64,000 bases of DNA. Source: Vibrio sp. Isolate32. GTDB taxonomy: Bacteria; Pseudomonadota; Gammaproteobacteria; Enterobacterales; Vibrionaceae. Position 1 is the stretch's first letter. The number at the start of each line of letters is the position of its first letter. Where the stretch lies: contig NZ_JAKEUQ010000023.1 in assembly GCF_022397955.1 (NCBI RefSeq), forward strand, positions 1-64,000, written 5' to 3'. Shown piece by piece: positions 1-9,471 of the stretch. A model generated the notes under the pieces. It made no database searches. It was not told where the DNA came from and saw only the letters and a program-made list of their open reading frames with translations. A program made the translations under genes and the position numbers.

Positions 1-367
<367 letters not shown>

Positions 368-590
368 AAGATTTTGTGACTCAACGAATACTGACTTCAA
401 AACTACTGTGTAATTTTAAAGCTATTATCATTCTAACAGAATGATAATGAATTGACTGTGCCGATAATAAATTATCGATTGGTCACTCAGTTCATTGAAA
501 TCATTTTGATTCCGAAGAATCTGTTTTATCTAACGATAAAACATTTTGATATTCATCAACGAGTGCCCACACAGATTGATAGGTTTAAAT

Positions 591-625
591 TATTAAAGAG
601 CTTTTCCTTTTTGAGCTTCGCTCAA
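591..625 (-). promoter_or_regulatory. rrn antitermination signal (boxB-boxA) in the rRNA leader
   Basis: On the minus strand a perfect hairpin TTGAGC-GAA-GCTCAA (611-625) is followed about 10 nt later by GCTCTTTAATA (591-601), which closely matches the rrn boxA consensus TGCTCTTTAACA. The boxB-then-boxA order is that of the E. coli rrn nut-like site, bound by NusB/S10 and the rRNA antitermination complex. The rest of the leader (368-590) is AT-rich and shows no recognisable gene. Confidence 0.85.
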
Positions 626-636
626 ATCGGACGGCC

Positions 637-664
637 ATTTTAGCGATTTAAGTTTTAGTGTCAA
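637..664 (-). promoter_or_regulatory. rrn P2 promoter
   Basis: Minus strand: -35 TTGACA (659-664), 16-bp spacer, -10 TAAAAT (637-642), then a GC-rich discriminator (GGCCGTCCG), typical of stringently controlled rRNA promoters. The sequence just upstream is rich in A and T tracts. It is the promoter nearer the 16S gene, about 125 bp downstream of the P1-like promoter. Confidence 0.85.
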
Positions 665-764
665 CCACTATTTTCAAAACTTTTTTCAAGCGCTTGGCTT
701 GGCTAATTTGGCTTACTGATTCGTTTTGGTTTCTTTCGAAGCCATCCCGTGTCAGCGAGGTGGC

Positions 765-792
765 ATTATAGAGATTTCGATCGCACTGGCAA
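765..792 (-). promoter_or_regulatory. rrn P1 promoter with UP-like element
   Basis: Minus strand: -35 TTGCCA (787-792), 16-bp spacer, perfect -10 TATAAT (765-770) and a GC-rich discriminator GCCACCTCGC. Directly upstream (about 795-835) are A-tracts spaced like an RNA polymerase alpha-subunit UP element. The 16-bp spacer plus GC discriminator is the usual architecture of ppGpp/DksA-sensitive rrn P1 promoters. Control by growth rate is inferred from that architecture. Confidence 0.87.
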
Positions 793-844
793 GCCCTTTT
801 TTAAGTTTTTTTCGTTTTTTTATTCGTTCGATTAAAAAGAACTC

Positions 845-870
845 AAAACGCCTCAAAAGTAGGCTTTTTT
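845..870 (-). terminator. weak candidate terminator after hemG
   Basis: A short hairpin (GCCT/AGGC, 850-853 with 861-864) has a T-rich flank on each side. It lies just after the hemG stop and upstream of the rrn UP element. The stem is only 4 bp, so it may be inefficient and hemG transcripts may read into the rrn leader. Confidence 0.4.
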
Positions 871-871
871 C

Positions 872-1399
872 TTACATATTCTTCAGTTTTTCAGTGAACA
901 CAGAGACTTTTTCCCAGTTCGTGTACTCAACTTCCTTGGTTGTATCCGTTTCTCCACCTGTCATATTCATAATGAAGCGAATCATGGTTTTATCGAACCA
1001 GTTATAACGAGGGTAATAGAGGGCGCCAGCAAAAACACCGATCAAAGTAGGTTGCCACGGGGACTTAAGAAGGAACTTCTTAATGTAAGCGCTGCCTTCA
1101 GGGGTATCTTTGCCTTGGTCTTCTTTACGCGCCGTTAAGTTAACGCAAAAGAAAGCAACCTTATTTGATTGCAGCTGAGCAAGGTTGGCATTAATGAATT
1201 GATATAGCTTCTTATTGAGGTGCCCATAGCGAATAGATGCGCCAATCAAAACTCGGTCGTATAGAGCAAAGTCGACATTACCAATGGTGTGCAGATCTTG
1301 AAGCTCACATTCGAACTCATTCATTTCTTCTTTTATATAGTTCAAGATTTTCTTGCTCTGCCCTTCACGGCTTGAATACAAAAATAGAGCTTTTGCCAC
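872..1399 (-). CDS. hemG: menaquinone-dependent protoporphyrinogen IX dehydrogenase
   Basis: Oxidises protoporphyrinogen IX to protoporphyrin IX, the penultimate step of haem synthesis, passing electrons to the quinone pool. The protein has 175 residues (E. coli HemG about 181) and is a single flavodoxin-like domain. The N-terminal FMN-phosphate loop YSSREGQSKK (residues 8-17) and the HemG-type insert around TARKEDQGK are visible. The start is GTG with AAGGA 6 nt upstream. It is the last gene of yigZ-trkH-hemG, directly before an rrn operon, the same neighbourhood as in E. coli. Membrane association is known for the family and not visible here. Confidence 0.93.
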   Translation of the reverse strand: MAKALFLYSSREGQSKKILNYIKEEMNEFECELQDLHTIGNVDFALYDRVLIGASIRYGHLNKKLYQFINANLAQLQSNKVAFFCVNLTARKEDQGKDTPEGSAYIKKFLLKSPWQPTLIGVFAGALYYPRYNWFDKTMIRFIMNMTGGETDTTKEVEYTNWEKVSVFTEKLKNM

Positions 1400-1408
1400 A
1401 ATATGTCC

Positions 1409-2866
1409 TTAGCTACGCCAAAACGTAGGGGTCAATAAAATTAATAAGGTGAATATCTCTAAACGGCCAAACAGCATGGATACGATCAACACCCATTTAG
1501 CCTTGTCATTCACATCGCCGAAGTGCATTGCCACTTCACCTAAGCCTGGACCAAGGTTATTCAATGTTGCCGCTACCGCAGAGAAAGCACTCAGCTCATC
1601 CATCCCCATAGCAATAAGAGCCAACATACAAACCACAAAAACCAATGCGTATGCTGAGAAGAAACCCCAAACCGCATCCACAACACGTTGTGGTAGTGCC
1701 GAACCGCCAACCTTGATGGTATAGACAGCACGCGGGTGAACAAGACGCTTCATTTCACGAGCACCCTGTAAGGTAAGTAGTAATATTCGAATGACTTTCA
1801 TACCGCCACCCGTTGAACCTGCACAACCCCCTATAAAAGAAGAGAATAGAAGCAGCACAGGTAAGAATAACGGCCATTCAGAAAAACCGGTGGTGGTGAA
1901 GCCTGCGGTTGTTGAAATAGATACTGTCTGGAACAACGCCTGATCGAAAGCATCATAATACGAATCATAAGAGTGATGATTCAGCAGCAATAAGAAACAA
2001 ACTAAGAACAGGACGACTTGAATAAAGATAAAAGCGCGGAACTCAGGATCTTTCCAGTAATATTTAGGATGTACGCCACCAGAAGCAAATGCCGCAAAGT
2101 GAAGAGAATAGTTACACGCAGATATAAGAAGGAACACCACGGTAATCATGTTGATAGCAGGGCTGTTGAAGTAGCCCATACTCGCATCGTGAGTCGAGAA
2201 GCCACCAATAGCAATCGTAGAGAAACTATGGCTAATTGCATCAAAGAAACTCATGCCAGCAAGCCAAAACGCCACCGCACAAGCAATAGTTAAGCTGAGA
2301 TATATGTACCAAAGCGCTTTTGCCGTTTCAGCAATACGCGGGGTCATCTTACTGTCTTTTACTGGGCCTGGAATTTCAGCTCGGTACAGCTGCATACCAC
2401 CGATGCCCAGAACAGGAAGAATGGCTACCGCCAATACGATGATACCCATACCACCGAACCATTGCAGAAACTGGCGATAAAACAAGATCGCCTTAGGTAG
2501 ATCATCAAGGCCGACGATCACCGTAGCACCAGTGGTGGTCAGTGCAGAAAAGGATTCGAAGAAAGCATCGGTTACCGAAACATTCGGGTTATCAGCGATC
2601 AAAAACGGCAATGCGCCTGCACTGCCGATTACCGTCCAGAACAACACCACAATGAGAAAGCCATCTCGCGCCTTCAATTCATGTTTATAGCGTCGGTTTG
2701 GAAACCAGCAAGTTGCTCCACAAAATAATAGAACGAAGAAAGTCGTCACAAATGGCACACCCGCACCATCTCTATAGATCAGTGCGACGAGCGCAGGTGC
2801 GAGCATTGATACACTAAAAAGTGCTAATAATAATCCGACGATTCGAATAATTGAGCGAAATTGCAT
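1409..2866 (-). CDS. trkH: Trk potassium uptake system membrane subunit
   Basis: Forms the K+ translocation pathway of the Trk system in the inner membrane; the cytoplasmic regulator TrkA is not in this window. The protein has 485 residues, about the usual length. All four pore loops carry the expected filter segments: TTTGAT (110-115), IAIGGF (218-223), TTAGFTTTG (319-327) and NNLGPG (436-441). Helix pairs alternate with these loops as in the TrkH/KtrB superfamily. It lies between yigZ and hemG on the same strand with gaps of 34 and 9 bp, so co-transcription is likely. The start ATG has no strong Shine-Dalgarno match. Confidence 0.95.
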   Translation of the reverse strand: MQFRSIIRIVGLLLALFSVSMLAPALVALIYRDGAGVPFVTTFFVLLFCGATCWFPNRRYKHELKARDGFLIVVLFWTVIGSAGALPFLIADNPNVSVTDAFFESFSALTTTGATVIVGLDDLPKAILFYRQFLQWFGGMGIIVLAVAILPVLGIGGMQLYRAEIPGPVKDSKMTPRIAETAKALWYIYLSLTIACAVAFWLAGMSFFDAISHSFSTIAIGGFSTHDASMGYFNSPAINMITVVFLLISACNYSLHFAAFASGGVHPKYYWKDPEFRAFIFIQVVLFLVCFLLLLNHHSYDSYYDAFDQALFQTVSISTTAGFTTTGFSEWPLFLPVLLLFSSFIGGCAGSTGGGMKVIRILLLTLQGAREMKRLVHPRAVYTIKVGGSALPQRVVDAVWGFFSAYALVFVVCMLALIAMGMDELSAFSAVAATLNNLGPGLGEVAMHFGDVNDKAKWVLIVSMLFGRLEIFTLLILLTPTFWRS

Positions 2867-2900
2867 GAGCTATTGAACGAAGCGAAATGCTTCACACTTC

Positions 2901-3524
2901 CTAGTTGTCTTTGACTTTCGTTACCAGTGCCTTGGCACCGCTTTTATTGATCATGGTTTGGGTAAACGAATCTACCTGAAGGAGCTCTATTTCAATAATA
3001 AGCTCAACTTGAACACCATAATCCGCTTGGACTTCAACAGCCTGATGCTGAGCCATAATGGATTGCGCAATTGGCACAAAGCCATAGTCTAACTCTAGCC
3101 GTAATTTTGTGGTTATTTTTTTCTCGATAGTTTGAAGCAGCTTGAGAGCTTGTTGCACTCCTCCGCCATATGCCTTTACTAGCCCACCCGTTCCAAGCTT
3201 GATTCCGCCAGAATAACGAGTAACAACAGCCGTCAGTTCACCAACACCAGAACCAGACAGTTGCGCCAAGATAGGCTTACCCGCAGTACCAGATGGCTCT
3301 CCATCGTCACTAAAGCCCCATTGCATTGAGTCTTCAGGTCGCCCTGCAGCAAAGCCCCAACAATTATGTCGCGCTGATGAATGCTCTTTTTTTACCTGTT
3401 CTACGAACTGTTTAGCAGCTTCTACACTTGGAGTATGAGCAAGATGAGTAATAAAGACGCTCTTCTTGATCTCTTCTTCAAACAGAGCCGACGCTGACGG
3501 TATTAAATAGGGCTGTTCATTCAT
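2901..3524 (-). CDS. yigZ: YigZ/IMPACT family protein
   Basis: A 207-residue member of the YigZ (UPF0029/IMPACT) family. The conserved IMPACT block is clear, with HNCWGFAAG followed by FSDDGEPSGTAGKPIL and RYSGGIKLGTGGLVKAY (about residues 52-120); a smaller C-terminal ferredoxin-like domain follows. The biochemical role in bacteria is unsettled; eukaryotic IMPACT acts on the translation regulator GCN1. It is the first gene of the yigZ-trkH-hemG group and is divergent from fadBA, as in E. coli. The family call is secure; function is not claimed. Confidence 0.9.
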   Translation of the reverse strand: MNEQPYLIPSASALFEEEIKKSVFITHLAHTPSVEAAKQFVEQVKKEHSSARHNCWGFAAGRPEDSMQWGFSDDGEPSGTAGKPILAQLSGSGVGELTAVVTRYSGGIKLGTGGLVKAYGGGVQQALKLLQTIEKKITTKLRLELDYGFVPIAQSIMAQHQAVEVQADYGVQVELIIEIELLQVDSFTQTMINKSGAKALVTKVKDN

Positions 3525-3660
3525 ATCGTTAACTTAATTAATAAGAGCGGCGAAGTGTATCACGCGTGAATAATAAGGGTTAGAGGATCTGTGCTATCGC
3601 ACAATGTTAAACAATTGTTTAAAAAATGTATTGAAATTCACCAGGCAGAGGTACAGACTA

Positions 3661-3685
3661 GAATAACTGGTCTTACCAGGTATTC
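3661..3685 (+). promoter_or_regulatory. FadR-like operator upstream of fadBA
   Basis: An interrupted palindrome GAATA-a-CTGGT-CTT-ACCAG-g-TATTC is centred 80 bp before the fadB start. Its core ACTGGTCTTACCAGGT closely resembles the FadR operator consensus built on CTGGTC/GACCAG-type half sites. Repression of fadBA by FadR, relieved by long-chain acyl-CoA, is established in E. coli and expected in Vibrio; binding here is inferred. Confidence 0.7.
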
Positions 3686-3751
3686 TACAATAATAGAAAG
3701 ATAACAAGATTCTCTCAAACAATCGTGGATTGTATGTCATGGAGATAGACA

Positions 3752-5923
3752 ATGATTTACCAAGCTAACACCTTACAGGTAAAAGAATTACAAGATGGTA
3801 TTGCAGAACTTAACTTCTGTGCTCCGGCCTCTGTAAACAAACTCGACCTTGCTACTTTAGAATCACTAGATAAAGCGTTAGATGCCCTTAATGCTCACGC
3901 TGGATTACGTGGTTTAATCTTAACTTCAAATAAAGATGCGTTCATCGTAGGCGCAGACATCACTGAATTTCTAGGCTTATTTGCTAAGCCAGAAGCAGAA
4001 CTTGATGAATGGTTAAGATTCGCGAATTCAATCTTTAGCAAGCTAGAAGACCTTCCTGTCCCAACTCTTTCAATGATGCGTGGCCATGCCCTTGGCGGCG
4101 GCTGTGAATGTGTGCTCGCTACCGATTTCCGTATCGGTGACAAGACCACCAGCATTGGCCTACCTGAAACCAAGCTTGGCATCATGCCTGGCTTTGGTGG
4201 TTGTGTGCGTCTGCCTCGTGTTATCGGTGCTGACAGCGCAATGGAAATTATCACGCAAGGCAAAGCATGCCGTGCAGATGAAGCACTAAAAATTGGCTTG
4301 TTAGACGCGATTGTAGAAACAGATCAACTGCTAGAGTCGGCAATTAATACCGTTTCTCTGGCTGCAAATGAAAAACTTGACTGGCAGCTACGCCGTCAAC
4401 AGAAAACATCAGCATTATCGCTAAGCAAACTCGAAGCGATGATGAGCTTTACCATGGCGAAAGGCCTCGTTGCTCAAAAAGCTGGCCCTCACTACCCAGC
4501 TCCGATTACTTCAGTCATTGCTATTGAAGAAGCGGCACGCAGCGATCGTGATGCAGCACTCGATATCGAACGTAAACACTTCATCAAGCTGGCGAAATCT
4601 GAAGAAGCTAAAGCACTTGTTGGTTTGTTCTTAAATGACCAATACATCAAAGGTCTTGCTAAAAAAGCAGGTAAGTCAGCAACCAAAGACACTCAGCGTG
4701 CTGCTGTACTAGGTGCAGGCATCATGGGTGGCGGTATTGCTTACCAATCTGCACTGAAAGGCGTGCCAGTGATGATGAAAGACATCGCACAAGCATCGCT
4801 TGACCTTGGTATGAATGAAGCATCTAAGCTATTGAATAAGCGTCTATCTCGCGGTCGCCTAGACGGCTTCAAGATGGCAGGCATCCTGTCTTCGATTACT
4901 CCAAGCTTGCATTACGCAGGTGTTGAGCAATCAGACGTCGTCGTAGAAGCCGTGGTAGAAAACCCGAAAATAAAAGCTGCAGTACTGAGCGAAGTGGAAG
5001 GCCTAGTTGGTGAAGACACGGTACTCACTTCAAATACTTCTACGATTCCAATCAACCTGTTAGCGAAATCTTTGAAGCGCCCAGAAAACTTCTGTGGCAT
5101 GCACTTCTTTAACCCAGTACACCGCATGCCTTTGGTTGAGATCATCCGTGGCGAGCATACTTCAGAAGAAACAATTAATCGCGTAGTCGCTTACGCAGCG
5201 AAGATGGGCAAATCCCCTATCGTTGTTAATGACTGCCCAGGCTTCTTCGTAAACCGTGTACTTTTCCCTTACTTTGGCGGTTTCAGCATGTTGCTACGTG
5301 ACGGTGCTGACTTCACTAAGATCGATAAAGTCATGGAGCGTAAGTTCGGTTGGCCAATGGGCCCAGCTTACTTACTAGACGTTGTGGGTCTAGACACAGC
5401 CCACCACGCACAAGCTGTGATGGCGCAAGGTTTCCCTGAGCGTATGGGTAAAGAAGGTCGTGATGCGATCGACGCACTTTACGTTGCTGAAAAATACGGT
5501 CAGAAAAACGGCAGCGGTTTCTACACATACAGCGTAGACAAACGCGGTCGTCCTAAGAAAACTTTCTCTGAAGACATTCTTCCAATCCTGGCTGACGTAT
5601 GCCAACAGCCACAAGACTTTGATGACCAGACAATTATCCAACGCGTGATGATTCCAATGATCAACGAAGTGGTGCTTTGTCTAGAAGAAGGCATTATCGC
5701 GACACCGCAAGAAGCGGATATGGCACTGGTTTACGGTTTAGGCTTCCCTCCATTCAGAGGCGGCGTATTCCGCTACTTAGACAGTGTGGGCATTGCTAAC
5801 TTCGTTGAAATGGCGAAAGGCTACCAAGACTTGGGTGCAATGTACCAAGTTCCTCAACTATTGCTTGATATGGCAGCGAAGGGCGAAAGCTTTTACGACA
5901 GTCAACAAGCCAGTTCTCTGTAA
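3752..5923 (+). CDS. fadB: fatty acid oxidation complex subunit alpha
   Basis: Multifunctional beta-oxidation enzyme with enoyl-CoA hydratase/isomerase and 3-hydroxyacyl-CoA dehydrogenase activities, forming an alpha2-beta2 complex with FadA. The 723 residues match the family (E. coli 729). The N-terminal crotonase domain has both catalytic glutamates, E119 in GGGCECV and E139 in GLPETKLG. The dehydrogenase domain starts near residue 313 with the NAD loop GAGIMGGG and carries the catalytic His in HFFNPVHRMPL (about 450). A short linker and the C-terminal domain end in a weakly conserved tail. GGAG precedes the ATG. fadA follows after 26 bp, so the two form an operon behind the FadR-like site. 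Confidence 0.96.
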   Translation: MIYQANTLQVKELQDGIAELNFCAPASVNKLDLATLESLDKALDALNAHAGLRGLILTSNKDAFIVGADITEFLGLFAKPEAELDEWLRFANSIFSKLEDLPVPTLSMMRGHALGGGCECVLATDFRIGDKTTSIGLPETKLGIMPGFGGCVRLPRVIGADSAMEIITQGKACRADEALKIGLLDAIVETDQLLESAINTVSLAANEKLDWQLRRQQKTSALSLSKLEAMMSFTMAKGLVAQKAGPHYPAPITSVIAIEEAARSDRDAALDIERKHFIKLAKSEEAKALVGLFLNDQYIKGLAKKAGKSATKDTQRAAVLGAGIMGGGIAYQSALKGVPVMMKDIAQASLDLGMNEASKLLNKRLSRGRLDGFKMAGILSSITPSLHYAGVEQSDVVVEAVVENPKIKAAVLSEVEGLVGEDTVLTSNTSTIPINLLAKSLKRPENFCGMHFFNPVHRMPLVEIIRGEHTSEETINRVVAYAAKMGKSPIVVNDCPGFFVNRVLFPYFGGFSMLLRDGADFTKIDKVMERKFGWPMGPAYLLDVVGLDTAHHAQAVMAQGFPERMGKEGRDAIDALYVAEKYGQKNGSGFYTYSVDKRGRPKKTFSEDILPILADVCQQPQDFDDQTIIQRVMIPMINEVVLCLEEGIIATPQEADMALVYGLGFPPFRGGVFRYLDSVGIANFVEMAKGYQDLGAMYQVPQLLLDMAAKGESFYDSQQASSL

Positions 5924-5949
5924 CCCACATTTGGAAAAGGAATAGCAAA

Positions 5950-7113
5950 ATGAATAATGTAGTTGTTGTTGATTGCCTGCGCACCCCAATGGGACGTTCC
6001 AAAGGTGGAGCTTTCCGTCACACTCGTGCTGAAGATCTGTCGGCACATTTGATGAAAGGCATTTTAGAGCGTAACCCAGAAGTTAACCCTTCAGAGATTG
6101 AAGATATCTACTGGGGTTGTGTACAACAAACTCTAGAGCAAGGCTTCAACGTTGCACGTAACGCCGCTTTGCTTGCTGGTCTACCAATTGAGATTGGTGC
6201 CGTAACGGTTAACCGTTTATGTGGCTCATCTATGCAAGCTTTGCATGATGCAACCCGTTCAATCATGGTGGGTGATGCTGAAATCTGCCTGATCGGTGGT
6301 GTCGAACACATGGGCCACGTACCAATGAACCACGGTGTTGATTTTCACCCTGGCATGTCTAAACACGTAGCGAAAGCTGCCGGTATGATGGGCCTAACCG
6401 CTGAGATGCTAGGTAAAATGCACGGTATTAGCCGTGAAGACCAAGATGCATTCGCTGCACGCTCACATGCTCGTGCTCAAGCAGCAACGGTTGAAGGTCG
6501 TTTCAAGAATGAAATCCTGCCAACCGAAGCTCACGCTGCAGATGGTTCTCTATTTACCCTAGACTATGACGAAGTGATTCGTCCTGAAACCACGGTTGAA
6601 GGCCTATCCCAGCTGCGTCCTGTATTTGACCCAGCAAACGGTACAGTAACAGCAGGTACTTCATCAGCATTGTCTGATGGTGCTTCTGCAATGCTTATCA
6701 TGAGCGAAGAGAAAGCCAACGCACTTGGCCTTAAGATTCGTGCTCGCGTGAAGTCGATGGCTATCGCAGGCTGCGATCCTTCAATCATGGGTTACGGCCC
6801 AGTACCAGCAACCCAAAAAGCACTAAAACGTGCAGGCCTAGCCATTAAAGATATCGGTGTAATTGAGCTAAACGAAGCGTTTGCCGCTCAATCTCTTCCA
6901 TGTGCGAAAGACCTAGGTCTACTGGATGTGGTTGATGAGAAAGTAAACCTTAACGGCGGTGCGATTGCTCTTGGTCACCCACTAGGTTGTTCTGGTTCTC
7001 GTATCTCGACCACCCTAATCAACCTGATGGAAGCACAAGATGTGAAATACGGCTTAGCGACCATGTGTATTGGTTTAGGCCAAGGTATTGCAACGGTATT
7101 TGAACGCCCATAG
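5950..7113 (+). CDS. fadA: acetyl-CoA C-acyltransferase (3-ketoacyl-CoA thiolase), complex subunit beta
   Basis: Thiolytic cleavage of 3-ketoacyl-CoA to acetyl-CoA, the last step of each beta-oxidation cycle. The protein has 387 residues, as in E. coli. The nucleophilic cysteine is C91 in NRLCGSSMQALHDA. The catalytic His lies in GHPLGCSGSR (near 343), and the second Cys in MCIGLGQGIA near the C-terminus. AAAGGA precedes the ATG and the gap to fadB is 26 bp. A strong intrinsic terminator follows at 7150, closing the fadBA operon. Confidence 0.96.
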   Translation: MNNVVVVDCLRTPMGRSKGGAFRHTRAEDLSAHLMKGILERNPEVNPSEIEDIYWGCVQQTLEQGFNVARNAALLAGLPIEIGAVTVNRLCGSSMQALHDATRSIMVGDAEICLIGGVEHMGHVPMNHGVDFHPGMSKHVAKAAGMMGLTAEMLGKMHGISREDQDAFAARSHARAQAATVEGRFKNEILPTEAHAADGSLFTLDYDEVIRPETTVEGLSQLRPVFDPANGTVTAGTSSALSDGASAMLIMSEEKANALGLKIRARVKSMAIAGCDPSIMGYGPVPATQKALKRAGLAIKDIGVIELNEAFAAQSLPCAKDLGLLDVVDEKVNLNGGAIALGHPLGCSGSRISTTLINLMEAQDVKYGLATMCIGLGQGIATVFERP

Positions 7114-7149
7114 CGATCACTGACGGTAATACTGGAAGGGTAATCTTTT

Positions 7150-7182
7150 GTGCAGCTATATTTATATAGCTGCACTTTTTAT
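7150..7182 (+). terminator. intrinsic terminator of fadBA
   Basis: An 11-bp perfect stem GTGCAGCTATA/TATAGCTGCAC with a TTTA loop is followed by TTTTT. It sits 36 bp after the fadA stop. The remaining 170 bp before the next gene show no other recognisable element. Confidence 0.9.
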
Positions 7183-7353
7183 TACTCGACATCCAACAAT
7201 ACATAGATTCGTTCAGCGAACTTAGCGAAAGAAAATCACTACTTACATCTATGCACAAAACGCATAGATTCAATGTTGATGTTTCATTATTTTTTCTCGG
7301 ATGATTCAACTAAAGTTACTTCAGTTTCCTAATATTCCTCCACGGAGCAGATC

Positions 7354-8334
7354 ATGTTTAAAGCACTTGTACTAAACCAAGAAGACAAAAAAACTATCGC
7401 GTCAGTTTCTCAAATTGAAGAGTCTCAATTACCAGAAGGTAACGTGAAGATTGATGTTAGCTACTCTTCTTTGAACTACAAAGATGGTTTGGCGATTACA
7501 GGTAAAGGGCGCATTGTTCGTAACTTCCCTATGGTTCCTGGTATCGACCTTTCAGGTGTGGTTTCACAATCTGATGACCCACGCTACAAAGCAGGCGACG
7601 AAGTCGTTCTAACTGGTTGGGGTGTTGGTGAAGGTCACTGGGGTGGCATGGCTGAGAAAGCAAGCCTAAACGGTGATTGGTTAGTACCAATGCCTGCAGG
7701 TCTTGACGCTAAAAAAGTAATGGCGATCGGTACAGCTGGCTTCACTGCGATGCTTTGTGTGCAAGCTATCGTAGATGCAGGCATCAAACCTGAAGACGGT
7801 GAAATCCTAGTAACAGGTGCAAGTGGCGGTGTGGGTAGCGTATCTATCACTCTACTAAACCAACTGGGGTACAAAGTGGCAGCGGTTACTGGCCGAGCTT
7901 CAGAAAATGGCGAGCTTCTAAAATCACTAGGTGCGACACGTATTGTAGAGCGCGCTGAACTAGAAGAACCAGCAAAACCACTAGAAAAACAACTGTGGGC
8001 TGGCGCTATCGATACGGTAGGCAGCAAAGTACTTGCTAAAGTGTTGGCGCAAATTGATTACAACGGTGCGGTAGCAATGTGTGGGCTAGCAGGCGGTTTT
8101 GACTTACCAACAACAGTAATGCCATTCATTCTACGTAACGTTCGCCTGCAAGGTGTGGACTCTGTAATGTGCCCTCGTGAAAAGCGTATTAAAGCGTGGG
8201 AACAATTGGCGGAGCTACTACCAGAATCTTTCTACGCTCAAGCAACCAAAGAAGTGTCTTTAGATGATGCAATTAAAGCTGCAGAAGACATCACTAATGG
8301 TCAAATCACTGGTCGCGTAGTCATTAAACTATAG
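7354..8334 (+). CDS. acuI: acrylyl-CoA reductase-type MDR oxidoreductase (AcuI/YhdH family)
   Basis: A 326-residue zinc-independent medium-chain dehydrogenase/reductase. The GroES-like N-terminal domain (1-125, with SSLNYKDGLAITG and PGIDLSGVV) precedes a Rossmann domain with the NADPH loop VTGASGGVGSVS (about 150-161). E. coli YhdH (AcuI) reduces acryloyl-CoA to propanoyl-CoA with NADPH, which detoxifies a reactive intermediate and in marine bacteria can serve DMSP/acrylate breakdown. No DMSP lyase or CoA-transferase gene adjoins it, so a general detoxification role is the safer reading. It is monocistronic and closed by a bidirectional terminator. The family is certain; the substrate is inferred. 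Confidence 0.87.
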   Translation: MFKALVLNQEDKKTIASVSQIEESQLPEGNVKIDVSYSSLNYKDGLAITGKGRIVRNFPMVPGIDLSGVVSQSDDPRYKAGDEVVLTGWGVGEGHWGGMAEKASLNGDWLVPMPAGLDAKKVMAIGTAGFTAMLCVQAIVDAGIKPEDGEILVTGASGGVGSVSITLLNQLGYKVAAVTGRASENGELLKSLGATRIVERAELEEPAKPLEKQLWAGAIDTVGSKVLAKVLAQIDYNGAVAMCGLAGGFDLPTTVMPFILRNVRLQGVDSVMCPREKRIKAWEQLAELLPESFYAQATKEVSLDDAIKAAEDITNGQITGRVVIKL

Positions 8335-8397
8335 ATTCTCAAATACAAAGTTATCAAACATAAGCGCCAACTTTAGGCTTGGATAACCCAAAACAAC

Positions 8398-8424
8398 AAA
8401 GGGCTGATTTGTATCAGCCCTTTT
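8398..8424. terminator. bidirectional terminator between acuI and a LysR gene
   Basis: The stem GGGCTGAT/ATCAGCCC is flanked by AAA and TTTT, between two convergent genes. It can serve both strands. Confidence 0.85.
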
Positions 8425-8468
8425 GCGTCTTTGTCATTTGGGTCGAGTGAACCCAAACCAAGTCTTAG

Positions 8469-9410
8469 CTAACCCAAGCCGACATCCGCAATCCGTTTTT
8501 GAATCAACTCACCACATTCCTCTTTGACCACTCTTCTCAACCATTGTTGTGAAGCAGAGGAATCGCAGCGCGAGTGCCAGATCAGTGAGTAATCAAACGG
8601 CATAAACTCGAATGGCAGCGGCTTGACGACTAAGTCATAACGCTCTGCAACCAAGTACGCCAAATCAGCAGGAACCGTAATCACTAACGGCATTCTATCG
8701 ACGATCGCCAATGCCGCTTCAAGGTGATAAGCACGCAGTACCATTTTTCTAGGTTGTTGATTGGCTAAAGCGTTGTCCAATAAAGCCTTTACACCATCAC
8801 TGATCGCAATCATGGCATGAGGTAAAGAGACATAATCCTCAAGGCTCAACGAACTGTCTGCCAAAGGGTGATTTTTAGAGAGTAAGCACGACACCCCCAC
8901 AGGGCCAAGGACCTCTTGATGAAGTGGCGCAACACTGCCACTTGGTCGGCAAATCGCCATATCGACGCGCTCGGTACTAAGCTGCTTAAACAAATGTTCA
9001 TGCTGCAGCGGTGCAAATTCCAAAGAGATATTCGGTGCTTGCTCATAAATCTTCGGCAGTGCATACGGCAAGATGGTTTGCATCGCGTAATCAGTGGTCG
9101 CAATTAAAAAGCGTTCACTGCAATAGTAAGGGTCAAAATCACTAGGGCTGAGTAATTGACGGAATGATTCTAGAGGCTGATCAATTCGCTGGCTGATCTC
9201 GAGCGCTTTTTTGGTCGGAATAAGATGTTGGCCCTGACGAGTAAAAAGAGGATCTTTGAGGAGGTCTCTTAAGCGTCCTAGCACTCGGCTGGTTGCCGAC
9301 TGGCTCAAGTTGAGACGAAGCGCGGCCTGGCTAACGCTGCCCTCTTCAATCAATACCTTTAACGCGACCAATAAATTAAGGTCTCTACGATAGATGTCTT
9401 CTAATTCCAC
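8469..9410 (-). CDS. LysR-family transcriptional regulator
   Basis: A 313-residue LTTR. The winged HTH occupies residues 8-67 (NLLVALKVLIEEGSVSQ, then QAALRLNLSQSATSRVLGRL), and a type 2 periplasmic-binding-like effector domain starts near residue 95. The DLNLL start and the -SVSQAA-LNLSQ- pattern place it in the LeuO/NodD/PcpR-like branch. It is convergent with acuI, and no divergent partner lies upstream, so its target cannot be read from context. No gene symbol is assigned. The start ATG is well placed, with the HTH beginning at residue 12. Confidence 0.88.
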   Translation of the reverse strand: MELEDIYRRDLNLLVALKVLIEEGSVSQAALRLNLSQSATSRVLGRLRDLLKDPLFTRQGQHLIPTKKALEISQRIDQPLESFRQLLSPSDFDPYYCSERFLIATTDYAMQTILPYALPKIYEQAPNISLEFAPLQHEHLFKQLSTERVDMAICRPSGSVAPLHQEVLGPVGVSCLLSKNHPLADSSLSLEDYVSLPHAMIAISDGVKALLDNALANQQPRKMVLRAYHLEAALAIVDRMPLVITVPADLAYLVAERYDLVVKPLPFEFMPFDYSLIWHSRCDSSASQQWLRRVVKEECGELIQKRIADVGLG

Positions 9411-9471
9411 GCCACTTACCTAGTTGAATACAATGATCATTGTTCACTAAATTGTTTATAGCATGCTTTAG

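Noticed and set aside
3895..4263. Open frame of about 120 codons antisense to fadB
   Set aside because: It mirrors the strong codon bias of fadB on the other strand, has no recognisable domain and no ribosome binding site.
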